Source: Pseudoroseomonas ludipueritiae
GTDB lineage: Bacteria > Pseudomonadota > Alphaproteobacteria > Acetobacterales > Acetobacteraceae
Direction of reading: 5' to 3'
NCBI RefSeq assembly: GCF_014490445.1
Contig: NZ_JACTUZ010000002.1
Coordinates: 1 to 64,000, forward strand
DNA: 64,000 bases
Shown: one piece after another, positions 8,262 to 16,482 of the stretch
Layout: each line of letters opens with the position of its first letter
Numbering within the stretch: the first letter of the stretch is position 1
Translations under genes and position numbers: made by a program
Notes under the pieces: generated by a model
What the model was told of the DNA's origin: nothing
The model's database searches: none
The model's input: only the letters and a program-made list of their open reading frames with translations

Positions 8262-9272
8262 ATGGATCAGCAAGACCCACCGCGCGGTGGCCGTCGTGCC
8301 CTCTTGACTGCCGCCGCCGCGGCGCCGCTGCTCGGCGGGTTGAGCGCCAGCGCCCTCGCCGCCGAGATGGGCCGTTCCGAAAAGCCGCTGCGCGCCGCTT
8401 TCTCGAATGCCGGGCTGCAGGCGACATGGTGCGCCCAGGGCAAGGCCGCCGCCGAATACTGGGGCAAGCTGTTCAATGTCGATGTCACCTGGTTCGACGG
8501 GGAGCTGAACGCCACGCGGCAGCGCGGCGCCATCGACAACATGGCCTCGCAGCGCTGGGATTTCGTGGCCATCCAGGCCTTCGGCATCGGCACGCTGACG
8601 GCCCCGGTGCGGCGGATGATCGATGCCGGCATCCCGGTGATCGACATGGACACGCTGATCGCGCCGCTGGACCAGGTGAATGTCCACAGCTTTCTGGCCC
8701 CTGACAACGAGTTCATGGGCGCTTCCGTGACCGAGGCGCTGATGCAGGCCATCGGCGGCGAGGGCACGGTCATCATGACCCAGGGCGCGCTGGGCCATAC
8801 CGGTGCCCAGGGGCGCGCGCGAGGCTTCGATTCCGTGGTCAAGCGCTACCCCAAGGTGGAGGTGCTGGACACCACGCCGGGCGACTGGGACGTGACCAAG
8901 GTGGCCCGCATCTGGGACACGCACCTGACCAAGTATCCCAAGATCAGCGCGGCCTATTTCCACAACGACGACATGGCGTTGGCTGCCTACAATGTCATGC
9001 GCGCCAAGGGCCGCACCGATATCAAGATCGGCGGTTGCGACGCCATGCCGCCGGCCCTCGCGGCCGTGGCGGATGGGCGCATGCATGCCACGGTCCGCAA
9101 CCCCTCCTGCCGCATCCATGGCGGCGCCATCATGGCCGGCGTCGCCGCCGTGGTGGCGGGCGAGAAGACCGGCCCGGAGGGCATCCCGAAGCACGTCATC
9201 ACCGATGGCCCGGTGGTCACCAAGGCCAATGCCGCTGGCATGAGCTGGATGCAGAAGCATTACCTGATCTAG
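8262..9272 (+). CDS. Sugar ABC transporter substrate-binding protein (RbsB/peripla_BP_4 type)
   Basis: The product has 336 residues from the ATG preceded by AGGGGAGAAG; the frame stays open 84 bp upstream but without a credible start. The N-terminus GGRRALLTAAAAAPLLGG followed by ALA-AE near residue 33 looks like a Tat-type signal, so it acts in the periplasm. The mature part has the RbsB-like fold: an early LRAAFSN strand, a FVAIQAFGIGTL segment, IPVIDMDTLI, and AAYFHNDDMALAAYNVM near the C-terminal lobe. It delivers a monosaccharide or polyol to the ATPase and permease encoded next, 13 bp and about 1.5 kb downstream. The ligand is unknown. Confidence 0.88.
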   Translation: MDQQDPPRGGRRALLTAAAAAPLLGGLSASALAAEMGRSEKPLRAAFSNAGLQATWCAQGKAAAEYWGKLFNVDVTWFDGELNATRQRGAIDNMASQRWDFVAIQAFGIGTLTAPVRRMIDAGIPVIDMDTLIAPLDQVNVHSFLAPDNEFMGASVTEALMQAIGGEGTVIMTQGALGHTGAQGRARGFDSVVKRYPKVEVLDTTPGDWDVTKVARIWDTHLTKYPKISAAYFHNDDMALAAYNVMRAKGRTDIKIGGCDAMPPALAAVADGRMHATVRNPSCRIHGGAIMAGVAAVVAGEKTGPEGIPKHVITDGPVVTKANAAGMSWMQKHYLI

Positions 9273-9285
9273 CGGGGCGCGCCGC

Positions 9286-10791
9286 ATGTCCGCCGATCCG
9301 CCGCCGCTGCTGGAGTTGCGCGGCGTTTCCAAGCGTTTCGCCGGTGTCACCGCGCTGGATGGCGTGGATTTCACCCTCGGCCGGGGCGAGATCCATGGCC
9401 TGGTCGGCGAGAATGGCGCCGGCAAGAGCACGCTGATGAAGATCATCGCCGGCGTGCACGGCGATTACGAGGGCGAGATGCGGCTGGACGGCCGCCCCGT
9501 CCGGCTGCGCTCGCCGCGCGACGCGCGCGATGCCGGCATCGGCATGGTGCATCAGGAACTCTCCATCGTGCCGGCGCTCTCGGTGGCCGAGAATGTGCTG
9601 CTGGGCCGGCAGCCGCTGAACCGCCTCGGCATGGTCTCCTGGCGCCGGATGCGGGAGCAGGCGCGGGCGCAACTGCATGAACTCGGCATCGATGTGGACC
9701 CGGCGGCGCCGGCCGGCTCCCTGCCCATCGGCCTGCAGCAGATGATCGAGCTGGCGCGGGTGCTGCTCTCCGGCGCCCGCATCCTGATCCTGGACGAGCC
9801 GACCTCCGCCCTTTCCCCGCCGGAGGTGGAGCGGCTCTTCACGCTGCTGGAGCGGCTGCGGCAATCGGGGCGCAGCGTCATCTTCATCTCGCATTTCCTG
9901 GATGACGTGCTGCGCATCTCCGACAATGTCACGGTCTTTCGCAATGGCCACCGCGTCGGCGCCGCTCCGGCCCGCGAGGTGAGCAAGGGCTGGCTGATCG
10001 AGCGCATGATCGGCGGCGGGCATGAGCGGCTGGAGGCAAGCTATACCGATGCCCGCATGCTGCCCCCCCGCCCCTCCACGCCCGCCGTGCTGGAGGCCGA
10101 GGAACTGGGTGTCGCCGGGCTGTTCGAGGGCGCCTCGCTGCGCGTCCACGCCGGCGAGGTGGTGGGCATCTATGGCTTCATGGGCTCGGGGCAGCTGGAG
10201 CTGGCGCGGGCGCTCTCCGGCAAGCTGCCGCTGGACCATGGCACGGTGCGGGTAGATGGCCGCGCGGCGCGGCTCCGCGGCGGCACGCCGGCGGCCAAGC
10301 GCGCGGGCATCGCCTTTGTGCCGGAAAGCCGCCGCGCCATGCTCTTCGCGCCAGAGCCGGTCTATCGCAACATCAGCATCTCCATCCTGGAGCGCATCAA
10401 CCGCCTGCTGCTGCGCCCGCGCCGGGAGCGTGAGATCGCCGAGGGGCATGTGCGCCGCCTCGGCGTGCGGCCGGGGCGGGTGGATCTGCCGGTGGGGCAG
10501 CTTTCCGGCGGCAACCAGCAGAAGGTTGCCCTGGCGCGCTGGCTGACCCACCTGCCCCGCGTGCTGCTGCTGAGCGAGCCGACGCGCGGGATGGATGTCG
10601 GCGCCAAGGACGACGTGGTGCGCATCGTGCGCGCGCTGCGGGACCAGGGGATCGGCATCGTCGTCGTTTCCTCCGAGCCCGAGACGGTGCTGGCGCTGGC
10701 CGACCGCATCCTGGTCATGCGGCGCGGCCATCTGGCGCAGGAATTCGCCGGAGAGGCCGTGGGCAAGGACCGCCTGCTGGAAGCCGCCTGA
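9286..10791 (+). CDS. Sugar ABC transporter ATP-binding protein (RbsA/MglA type, two NBDs)
   Basis: This 501-residue protein has duplicated nucleotide-binding domains. The first has Walker A GENGAGKST (41-49), a degenerate signature SLPIGLQQMIELARVLL and Walker B ILILDEPTSAL. The second has the altered P-loop YGFMGSGQLELARAL, an intact signature LSGGNQQKVALARWL and VLLLSEPTRGMDVG. One canonical and one degenerate site is the normal RbsA/MglA pattern. It energises carbohydrate import at the inner face of the membrane with the permease encoded 25 bp downstream. Confidence 0.93.
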   Translation: MSADPPPLLELRGVSKRFAGVTALDGVDFTLGRGEIHGLVGENGAGKSTLMKIIAGVHGDYEGEMRLDGRPVRLRSPRDARDAGIGMVHQELSIVPALSVAENVLLGRQPLNRLGMVSWRRMREQARAQLHELGIDVDPAAPAGSLPIGLQQMIELARVLLSGARILILDEPTSALSPPEVERLFTLLERLRQSGRSVIFISHFLDDVLRISDNVTVFRNGHRVGAAPAREVSKGWLIERMIGGGHERLEASYTDARMLPPRPSTPAVLEAEELGVAGLFEGASLRVHAGEVVGIYGFMGSGQLELARALSGKLPLDHGTVRVDGRAARLRGGTPAAKRAGIAFVPESRRAMLFAPEPVYRNISISILERINRLLLRPRREREIAEGHVRRLGVRPGRVDLPVGQLSGGNQQKVALARWLTHLPRVLLLSEPTRGMDVGAKDDVVRIVRALRDQGIGIVVVSSEPETVLALADRILVMRRGHLAQEFAGEAVGKDRLLEAA

Positions 10792-10816
10792 GGCAAGAGT
10801 CCCAAGAGGAAGCCCG

Positions 10817-11845
10817 ATGTCCGCACCGCTGACCGATCCCGCCACGCTGCGCCAGCCGCTCTGGCTCCGCCTCGGCGGGCAGCTCCGCAACCTGGCGCCC
10901 TTTGTCACGCTGATCGCGCTGATCCTGCTCTTCAGCCTGCTCAGCCCTTCCTTCGCGACCCTAGGCAATCTCAGCAACATCCTGCAGCAGGTCTCGATCA
11001 CCGCCATCATCGCGGTGGGGCTGACCTATGTGATCCTTTGCGCCGAGATCGACCTCAGCGTCGCCAGCGTGGCGAATGCCGCCGGTATCCTGCTGGCCTT
11101 CTTCACCCTGCAGGATGCCAGCGTGAACATCGCCAATATCCCGCTGCCGGGGCCGCTGGCCATGCTGCTGGCGCTTGCGGGGGCCATGGCGTTGGGGGCC
11201 GTGACCGCCTTCGGTGTCACCTGGATCGGCATCCCCTCCTTCATCATGACGCTGGCCATGCTGCAGATCGGCAATGGCATCGGCGCGCTGCTGGTGCGCG
11301 GGCAGATCGCCTATAACGTGCCGGACCTGATCGTGGCGCTGGGCAGCGGCTCGATCGGCCCGGTGCCCTGGATCGTGCTGGTGGCGGCGCTGGTGCTGCT
11401 GGTGGGCCACCTGGTGCTGACCTACACGCGCTTCGGCCGCTACGTCTACATGGTGGGCGGCAACCGCGAGGCGGCGGAGCATTCCGGCGTGGCCGTGAAG
11501 GCCGTGGTGGCGGCGGTGATGATGATCTCCGCCCTCTGCTCCGGCATCGCCGGCATGCTCGGCGTCGCTTATTTCGGCAGCGCGCAGCAGAACCAGTTCG
11601 ACAATTACCTGCTGGATGCCATCTCGGCCGTGGTGGTGGGCGGCACCAGCCTCTTCGGCGGCCAGGGAGGCATCGGAAACACCATTGTCGGCGTGCTGGT
11701 GCTGGGTGTGCTGAACAACGGGCTGGACCACATCCGCATGGACAGCTTCCTGAAAATCCTGATCCGTGGGCTGGTGCTGCTGATGGCGCTGGTGATCAAC
11801 GTTTATGCCCAGCGCCTGCGCAGCCAGCGGCGCGGGGTGGGCTGA
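10817..11845 (+). CDS. Sugar ABC transporter permease (RbsC type)
   Basis: The product is 342 residues, starting at the ATG after AAGAGGAAG; an open frame upstream overlaps the ATPase gene and is not used. It is strongly hydrophobic with about nine or ten transmembrane segments, beginning with ALILLFSLLSPSF. It has the conserved early EIDLSVASVANAAG and the later FGGQGGIGNTIVGVLVLGVL loops of the BPD_transp_2/RbsC family. It completes a binding protein-ATPase-permease operon at 8.3-11.8 kb. No catabolic enzyme is linked, so the sugar cannot be named. Confidence 0.92.
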   Translation: MSAPLTDPATLRQPLWLRLGGQLRNLAPFVTLIALILLFSLLSPSFATLGNLSNILQQVSITAIIAVGLTYVILCAEIDLSVASVANAAGILLAFFTLQDASVNIANIPLPGPLAMLLALAGAMALGAVTAFGVTWIGIPSFIMTLAMLQIGNGIGALLVRGQIAYNVPDLIVALGSGSIGPVPWIVLVAALVLLVGHLVLTYTRFGRYVYMVGGNREAAEHSGVAVKAVVAAVMMISALCSGIAGMLGVAYFGSAQQNQFDNYLLDAISAVVVGGTSLFGGQGGIGNTIVGVLVLGVLNNGLDHIRMDSFLKILIRGLVLLMALVINVYAQRLRSQRRGVG

Positions 11846-11884
11846 CGGCGGGGCCCGCCACCGGGCAGGCCCCACCTTCCGGCC

Positions 11885-13453
11885 TTATTGGGCCGGACGC
11901 ACCATCAGGGCGTTGAAGCGCCGCTCGGGGCGCGAGACGACATTCAGGCCCTGCCGCACCGCGAAGTCCCAGGTCGGGTGGAAGAGCGGGATGATGGCCT
12001 GCTCCTCCATCGCGGCCTCGATGGCCTTGTGCTCCGCCTGGCGGCGCTTCCCGGCATCCATCTCGGTCAGCGCGGCCGTCACCAGGGCATCCACCTGCGG
12101 GTTGCTGAAGCGGGTGCGGTTGGCGGCGCCCAGGCCCGCCTGGGCGTCATTGGTGTGGATCACCGCCCGCAGCCCGTCGCTGGCCTGGTTGACGCCATAC
12201 TGGGCGGAGAAGGCGCTGTATTCCTGCCGCGTCGCCGCTGCGAAGAAGACCTGGCCCGGAACGCCCTCCACCGTCACGTTCAGCCCGGCGCGGGTCCACA
12301 TCTGCCCGATGGCCTGGGCGATCTGGCCGTCCTTGGGATAGCGGTCGTTGGTGGCATGCAGCGTCAGGCGGAAGCCGTTCGGGTAGCCGGCCTCCCGCAG
12401 CAGGGCCTTGGCGCGGTCGGGGTCGAAGGCCTCGGGCCGCAGATTGGGGCTGGTGCCCTCGAACTCGCTTGGCAGGAACTGGCTGGCCGGGGTGGCGGAG
12501 CCTTCCATCAGCCGCTCCGTCAGCGCCTCGCGGTTGATGGAGAGGGAAAGGGCGCGGCGGACGCGCTTGTCCATCAGCGGATTGCCGCGCAGGGCCGGCT
12601 GGCCGGGCGCCGCGCTCACGAAGGGGCTCTGCTCGCGCGCCGCATCCAGGGCGATGTATTGCACGACCCCGGCGGTGCCGCTGATGGAGCGGAAGCGGCT
12701 GTCGGAGGCGATGCGCTTCTTGTCCGCCGTGGGGACCAGATCGATCCCGTCCACCTCGCCCGCCAGCAGCGCCGCGACGCGGGAAGCATCGCTCGCTACG
12801 GTGCGGAGTTCCACCTGCTCCCAGGGCTCGCGGCCCTGCCACCAGGCATCGTTGCGGGAGACGGTCATGGAGATCCCGTTCTCCCAGCGCAGGAAGCGGT
12901 AGGGGCCGGTGCCGTTCACCCGCCCGGTGTTGAAATCCGTGGTCGAGGCCCCGGCATCGCGCGCCGAGATGATGAAGACCCGCGCGAGGTCGAAGGGCTG
13001 CGTCGGCGCCGGGGCGCTGGTGATGACGCGGACCGTGTGGTCGTCGACCTTCACCACCTCCTTCACCGAGCGGATGAAGGAGGTGAAGAGCGCGGGGCTG
13101 TTCGGGACATTCGGGACGCGTGCGATGGTGGCCACCACGTCATCCGCCGTGAAGGGCGTGCCGTCATGGAAGCGCACGTCGCGGCGCAGCTTGAATTCCC
13201 AGGTGTGGTTGTCGATCAGGCTCCAGGATTCCGCGAGCGCCGGCTCCAGCTCCAGGCGCTCGTTGATCTGCGCCAGGCCGTCCCAGATCTGCGCATGGGC
13301 GGAGGCGGTGGGAAAGCCGTTGAAGAAATGCGGGTCGAGGGTGGTGAGCTGAAGCTTGGTGGCCAGGGTCAGCTTCTGCGCGGCCACCGGCCCGGCCGCG
13401 AGGGCCAGCGCGATGGTGGCGGCCGCGGCGAGCGGCTTCGTGATGCGGGTCAT
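11885..13453 (-). CDS. ABC transporter substrate-binding protein, family 5 (peptide/nickel type)
   Basis: The product has 522 residues with a Sec signal peptide (ALALAAGPVAAQ, cleavage near residue 26). It has the SBP_bac_5 layout: LTTLDPHFFNGF early, ESWSLIDNHTWEFKLRRDVR and FHDGTPFTADDVVATIARV near 95-130, and a C-terminal PLFHPTWDFAVRQGL. The family binds oligopeptides, nickel chelates, glycosides or opines in the periplasm. No DppB/C/D/F-type partners are in the window, so it is an orphan receptor. It is 47 bp downstream of the CapA-like gene on the same strand and likely cotranscribed with it. Confidence 0.9.
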   Translation of the reverse strand: MTRITKPLAAAATIALALAAGPVAAQKLTLATKLQLTTLDPHFFNGFPTASAHAQIWDGLAQINERLELEPALAESWSLIDNHTWEFKLRRDVRFHDGTPFTADDVVATIARVPNVPNSPALFTSFIRSVKEVVKVDDHTVRVITSAPAPTQPFDLARVFIISARDAGASTTDFNTGRVNGTGPYRFLRWENGISMTVSRNDAWWQGREPWEQVELRTVASDASRVAALLAGEVDGIDLVPTADKKRIASDSRFRSISGTAGVVQYIALDAAREQSPFVSAAPGQPALRGNPLMDKRVRRALSLSINREALTERLMEGSATPASQFLPSEFEGTSPNLRPEAFDPDRAKALLREAGYPNGFRLTLHATNDRYPKDGQIAQAIGQMWTRAGLNVTVEGVPGQVFFAAATRQEYSAFSAQYGVNQASDGLRAVIHTNDAQAGLGAANRTRFSNPQVDALVTAALTEMDAGKRRQAEHKAIEAAMEEQAIIPLFHPTWDFAVRQGLNVVSRPERRFNALMVRPAQ

Positions 13454-13500
13454 GTTTCTCTCCCTATGAAGTTTCCGGGGCCTTTGGTCCCGCTGGCGTT

Positions 13501-14817
13501 TCAGGCGAGGGTGACGCTGGCCTTGTCGCCGGTGATGTCCATGGTGACGCCGAAAGGCGCGGACAGCGCGGCGAAACGGCGCAGGATGCTCTGGCCTTCC
13601 TCGCCCCCGGCCAGGCGGGGGCGGCCGCGCAGATGCCGCGCCTCGCCCAGGCCCAGCGAAACGGGGTGGATCTCAATGCCGGTCAGCCGCCCTTCCGCAT
13701 AGGTGCAGACCGGCATCACCGTTTCCCAGAAGCGGCGGTCGGAGGGGAAGCCCTTGCGGTCGTCATCGGTGCGCTTGCGGTAGACGGCGGCGGGCGTCAG
13801 CGCGGGGTCGGCGCGGAAGCGCTCATAGGAATCCATCGGCAGCCGGGCCACCAGCTCGTTCTGCCCGATGAAATTGCCGAGGCTGTAGAAGATCGGCTTG
13901 CCGCGATGGATCTCCATGCCGCGCAGCAGGTGCGGGCCATGGCCCACCACCATGTCGGCGCCTTCGTCGATCATCTGCCGCGCGAAGGCGACCAGGAATT
14001 CCGCCGGGTCTTCCTTGCTGGCGCCCTGCTCATGCGCATGCACGCTGACCATCACCACATCGGAGACGAGGCGCGCCTCCCGCACCCAGCGGGCGATGGC
14101 GTCGAGGTCCTTGGCCTTGGCCTTGGTCCGCAGGGCCACGCTGTCGGAGGCGCTGAAGACCAGGTCGCCCAGCGCCACGGCATCGGGGTCGTCGAGGGGG
14201 AAGCCGAAGCCAAGCTGGATCTTGCTCTGCCGCTGCTTCTCCAGGCCGAGCTGCTCCACGACCTCTCGCAGGGTCCCGAGCTGCGCGGGCGTCACCTGGT
14301 GCACGGTATCGAAGCGGAGCGGGTTGAGGCCGGGGCGGCCCTGCATCTCGGCGGTCTGGAGCCCCGCTTCCTGGCCCTTGGCGAAGGTGGAGGCGCAGGA
14401 GAGCATCGCGACGGTGCCATGCGGATGTTCGCGATAGACCGGCATCCGCGCCTCGCCCAGGTGCCGGCCGATGCCGGCATGGAGGACGCCGCGCCGGTCC
14501 AGTTCCTCCTGGGCCGCGAGCAGGCCGGAGATGCTGTAGTCCAGGCAATGGTTGGTCGCTGCGGCGAAAAGATCGAAGCCGGCATCGACCAGTTCGTCGA
14601 TCACCCAGGGCGGCGCGGCGAAATGCGAGCCGCCGCTCTCCAGCGCCGGATCGCCGCGATAGCCATTGGGCAGGCATTCGAGATTGGTGAAGGCCACATC
14701 CGCGTCACGCACGAGGTCGAACAGCGGGCGAAGCTCCGCATCCGTCAGCGAGCCGAGGCGCCGCATGAGAATACTGTCGCCCGTCAGGGCGATCCGGAGC
14801 GGCTGTTTCGGCGTCAT
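13501..14817 (-). CDS. CapA-family metallophosphatase-like protein
   Basis: This 438-residue protein belongs to the CapA/PgsA family (calcineurin-like fold). The N-terminus has IALTGDSILMRRLGS and TNLECLP, followed by AATNHCLDYSISG, VMVSVHAHEQG, and the C-terminal MVVGHGPHLLRGMEIHRGKPI and YSLGNFIG metal-site motifs. No signal peptide or transmembrane anchor is visible, unlike capsule-type CapA, so it may be a cytosolic phosphoesterase. A good AGGAG lies 10 nt before the ATG. It leads a two-gene unit with the family 5 binding protein, an odd pairing that hints at processing of an imported peptide or glycoside. Confidence 0.85.
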   Translation of the reverse strand: MTPKQPLRIALTGDSILMRRLGSLTDAELRPLFDLVRDADVAFTNLECLPNGYRGDPALESGGSHFAAPPWVIDELVDAGFDLFAAATNHCLDYSISGLLAAQEELDRRGVLHAGIGRHLGEARMPVYREHPHGTVAMLSCASTFAKGQEAGLQTAEMQGRPGLNPLRFDTVHQVTPAQLGTLREVVEQLGLEKQRQSKIQLGFGFPLDDPDAVALGDLVFSASDSVALRTKAKAKDLDAIARWVREARLVSDVVMVSVHAHEQGASKEDPAEFLVAFARQMIDEGADMVVGHGPHLLRGMEIHRGKPIFYSLGNFIGQNELVARLPMDSYERFRADPALTPAAVYRKRTDDDRKGFPSDRRFWETVMPVCTYAEGRLTGIEIHPVSLGLGEARHLRGRPRLAGGEEGQSILRRFAALSAPFGVTMDITGDKASVTLA

Positions 14818-15180
14818 GAAGTGACTTCTCCTGCTTTCCTGGCCATCGGCCCCATCGGTGAGCCTTGACGATTTATTACGGGATAAATTCCGCTTCGGCC
14901 TAGGGGACTTGAGCTTGGCCGCGGGAATGATTCGCTACCCGCATGACGGGGCCGCGGGTGCCTCGGCTTGCGAAGGCGGAGGCCGGCGCGCCGCTGGCCC
15001 GCGGGTTGCGATCCGCGATGGCGGAGGGAGTGGGAGGGCGGATGGCGGTTCCGCAGGAGGCCACCCGGGGCGGATGGACGGCGCCATGACGGGTAGCCGC
15101 CTGCTGCCTCGGTGGCCTTTTCGCGCCTTTCAGCGTAACCGGCATCGCAGGTGCGCGGGCTTGGCCGCAGGCAGGTGGCG
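14818..15180. other. 363-bp gap between CapA-like and TetR genes, no gene seen
   Basis: Only the promoter side of the CapA-like gene is recognisable. ATTTAT (14871-14876) and ATAAAT (14883-14888) form a perfect inverted repeat with a 6-bp spacer in an otherwise GC-rich stretch, 54 bp upstream of the CapA-like start. It is a candidate operator or -10 region. The rest (14890-15180) has strongly coding-unlike composition in all frames. Confidence 0.4.
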
Positions 15181-15789
15181 TCAGCGCTCCGCCGGCTGCG
15201 GGCCCGGTGCTGCATAGCGCAGCCCATCGATGAAGATATCGGCCGTCCGCAGCACATTCCGCCGCCAGTCCGGCGTATCCTGCATGTAGCACATGCCCAC
15301 CAGGGCCCGCAGGACCTCCTCGGCGCCGATATCGCCGCGCATCTCCCTGGCCGCTACCGCGCGCCGCAGCAGGCGGTCCAGCGCGGCCACCATCTGGTCC
15401 AGCATGCAAGCCGCCAGATTGGAGGAACTCTGCGCCACGATGGCGAGGGCGGCCGACATGCCCTTCTTCACCGCCACAAAGCCGATCAGCGCATGCACCC
15501 AGCGGCGGACCGCCTCCACCGGCGGTGACGCCTCGCCTTCCAGTTGCTCCGCCAGTGCCGCCAGTTGCTGCACTTCACGGCGGTAGATTGCCTCGAACAG
15601 GGCCTCCCGTGTCGGGAAGTGGCGGTAGAGGGTGCCGATGCCGACCTCCGCCTGCCGGGCTACTGCTTCCAGGCTGGCTTCCGCCCCGCCCTGGTTGAAG
15701 ACCTGGGTGGCCGCTTCCAGCAGGCGCTCCCGGTTCCGCTGCGCATCGGCCCGCGGCTTGCGGCCGCTCCTGACGAGTTGATCCGCCAT
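15181..15789 (-). CDS. TetR/AcrR-family transcriptional regulator
   Basis: The protein has 202 residues with an N-terminal TetR helix-turn-helix at about 18-62 (RERLLEAATQVFNQGG, then VGIGTLYRHFPTREALFEA). An all-helical ligand domain ends near IFIDGLRYA. It is divergent from the three-gene molybdenum hydroxylase operon. A perfect 15-bp palindrome lies in the shared intergenic region, so it most likely represses that operon and itself, released by the aldehyde or heterocycle the enzyme oxidises. The ligand is unknown. Confidence 0.9.
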   Translation of the reverse strand: MADQLVRSGRKPRADAQRNRERLLEAATQVFNQGGAEASLEAVARQAEVGIGTLYRHFPTREALFEAIYRREVQQLAALAEQLEGEASPPVEAVRRWVHALIGFVAVKKGMSAALAIVAQSSSNLAACMLDQMVAALDRLLRRAVAAREMRGDIGAEEVLRALVGMCYMQDTPDWRRNVLRTADIFIDGLRYAAPGPQPAER

Positions 15790-15813
15790 GTCTCCCCGAC
15801 TGCCCTGTGCCGC

Positions 15814-15842
15814 TTGCTAAGCGGAGGGACCCTCCGTATAAA
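15814..15842 (+). promoter_or_regulatory. Promoter of the molybdenum hydroxylase operon with embedded TetR operator
   Basis: TTGCTA (15814-15819) and TATAAA (15837-15842) are spaced by exactly 17 bp on the plus strand. The palindrome CGGAGGGACCCTCCG (15822-15836) fills the spacer. Binding of a dimer there would block RNA polymerase. It also lies 33 bp upstream of the divergent TetR start, so autoregulation is likely. The predicted leader to the 2Fe-2S gene is about 135 nt. Confidence 0.7.
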
Positions 15843-15984
15843 TCATCACATAGCGCCGGGCCCTGCGTAAGAACCCCCGCATGGCCTGCCTTATCTGGTC
15901 CGCGCCGAAGCGGCCAGCAACTTCGCAAAGCACCAGACCCCGTTTTCAGACCTGCCCTGCCACCGCCCTTATCAGGAGCGCCGC

Positions 15985-16482
15985 ATGAGTCTGTCCATCT
16001 CGCTGAAGGTGAATGGCGCCCCCCGGCGGATCGCGCTGGATGACCCCCGCGTCACCCTGCTCGACCTGCTGCGCGAGCGCCTGCACCTGACCGGAACCAA
16101 GAAGGGCTGCGACCGCGGCCAATGTGGCGCCTGCACCGTCCTGCTGGACGGGCAGCGCATCAATTCCTGCCTGGCCCTGGCGGCCAGTTGCGACGGCGCC
16201 GCCGTGCAGACCATCGAAGGCCTGGCGGAAGGCCAGGCGCTGCACCCTGTGCAGGCGGCCTTTATCGCCCATGACGCCTTCCAGTGCGGCTATTGCACGT
16301 CAGGGCAGATCATGAGCGCCATCGGCCTGATCCAGGAAGCCCAGGCCGGAGATGACCCTGAGCGGGTGCGGGAGGCGATGAGCGGCAATCTCTGCCGCTG
16401 TGGCGCCTATGCCGGCATCACCGCCGCCGTGCTGGAAGCCCAGGCCCGGCTGGAGAACGAGCAGCGGGATCAAGCCGCATGA
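15985..16482 (+). CDS. 2Fe-2S subunit of a xanthine dehydrogenase-family molybdenum hydroxylase (PaoA/YagT-like)
   Basis: The 165-residue protein carries two [2Fe-2S] clusters. A plant-ferredoxin-type site uses C42, C47, C50 and C62 (GCDRGQCGAC), and the second uses C101, C104, C137 and C139 (CGYC and CRC). It passes electrons from the molybdenum site to FAD. There is no Tat signal, unlike E. coli PaoA, so the complex should stay in the cytosol. AGGAG lies 8 nt before the ATG. Its stop overlaps the next start (ATGA). Confidence 0.93.
   Translation: MSLSISLKVNGAPRRIALDDPRVTLLDLLRERLHLTGTKKGCDRGQCGACTVLLDGQRINSCLALAASCDGAAVQTIEGLAEGQALHPVQAAFIAHDAFQCGYCTSGQIMSAIGLIQEAQAGDDPERVREAMSGNLCRCGAYAGITAAVLEAQARLENEQRDQAA

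Noticed and set aside
9217-11010. Minus-strand frame opposite the ABC ATPase (597 codons)
   Set aside because: Antisense shadow of an intact two-domain ATPase.
11850-11873. Nested GC repeats between the ABC permease and family 5 binding protein genes as a bidirectional terminator
   Set aside because: Arms are only 5-6 bp and no T-run follows on either strand, so support is too weak to list as a feature.
14858-15217. 119-codon plus-strand frame in the CapA-like/TetR gap
   Set aside because: Composition is not coding-like, it overlaps the TetR gene end and has no ribosome site.
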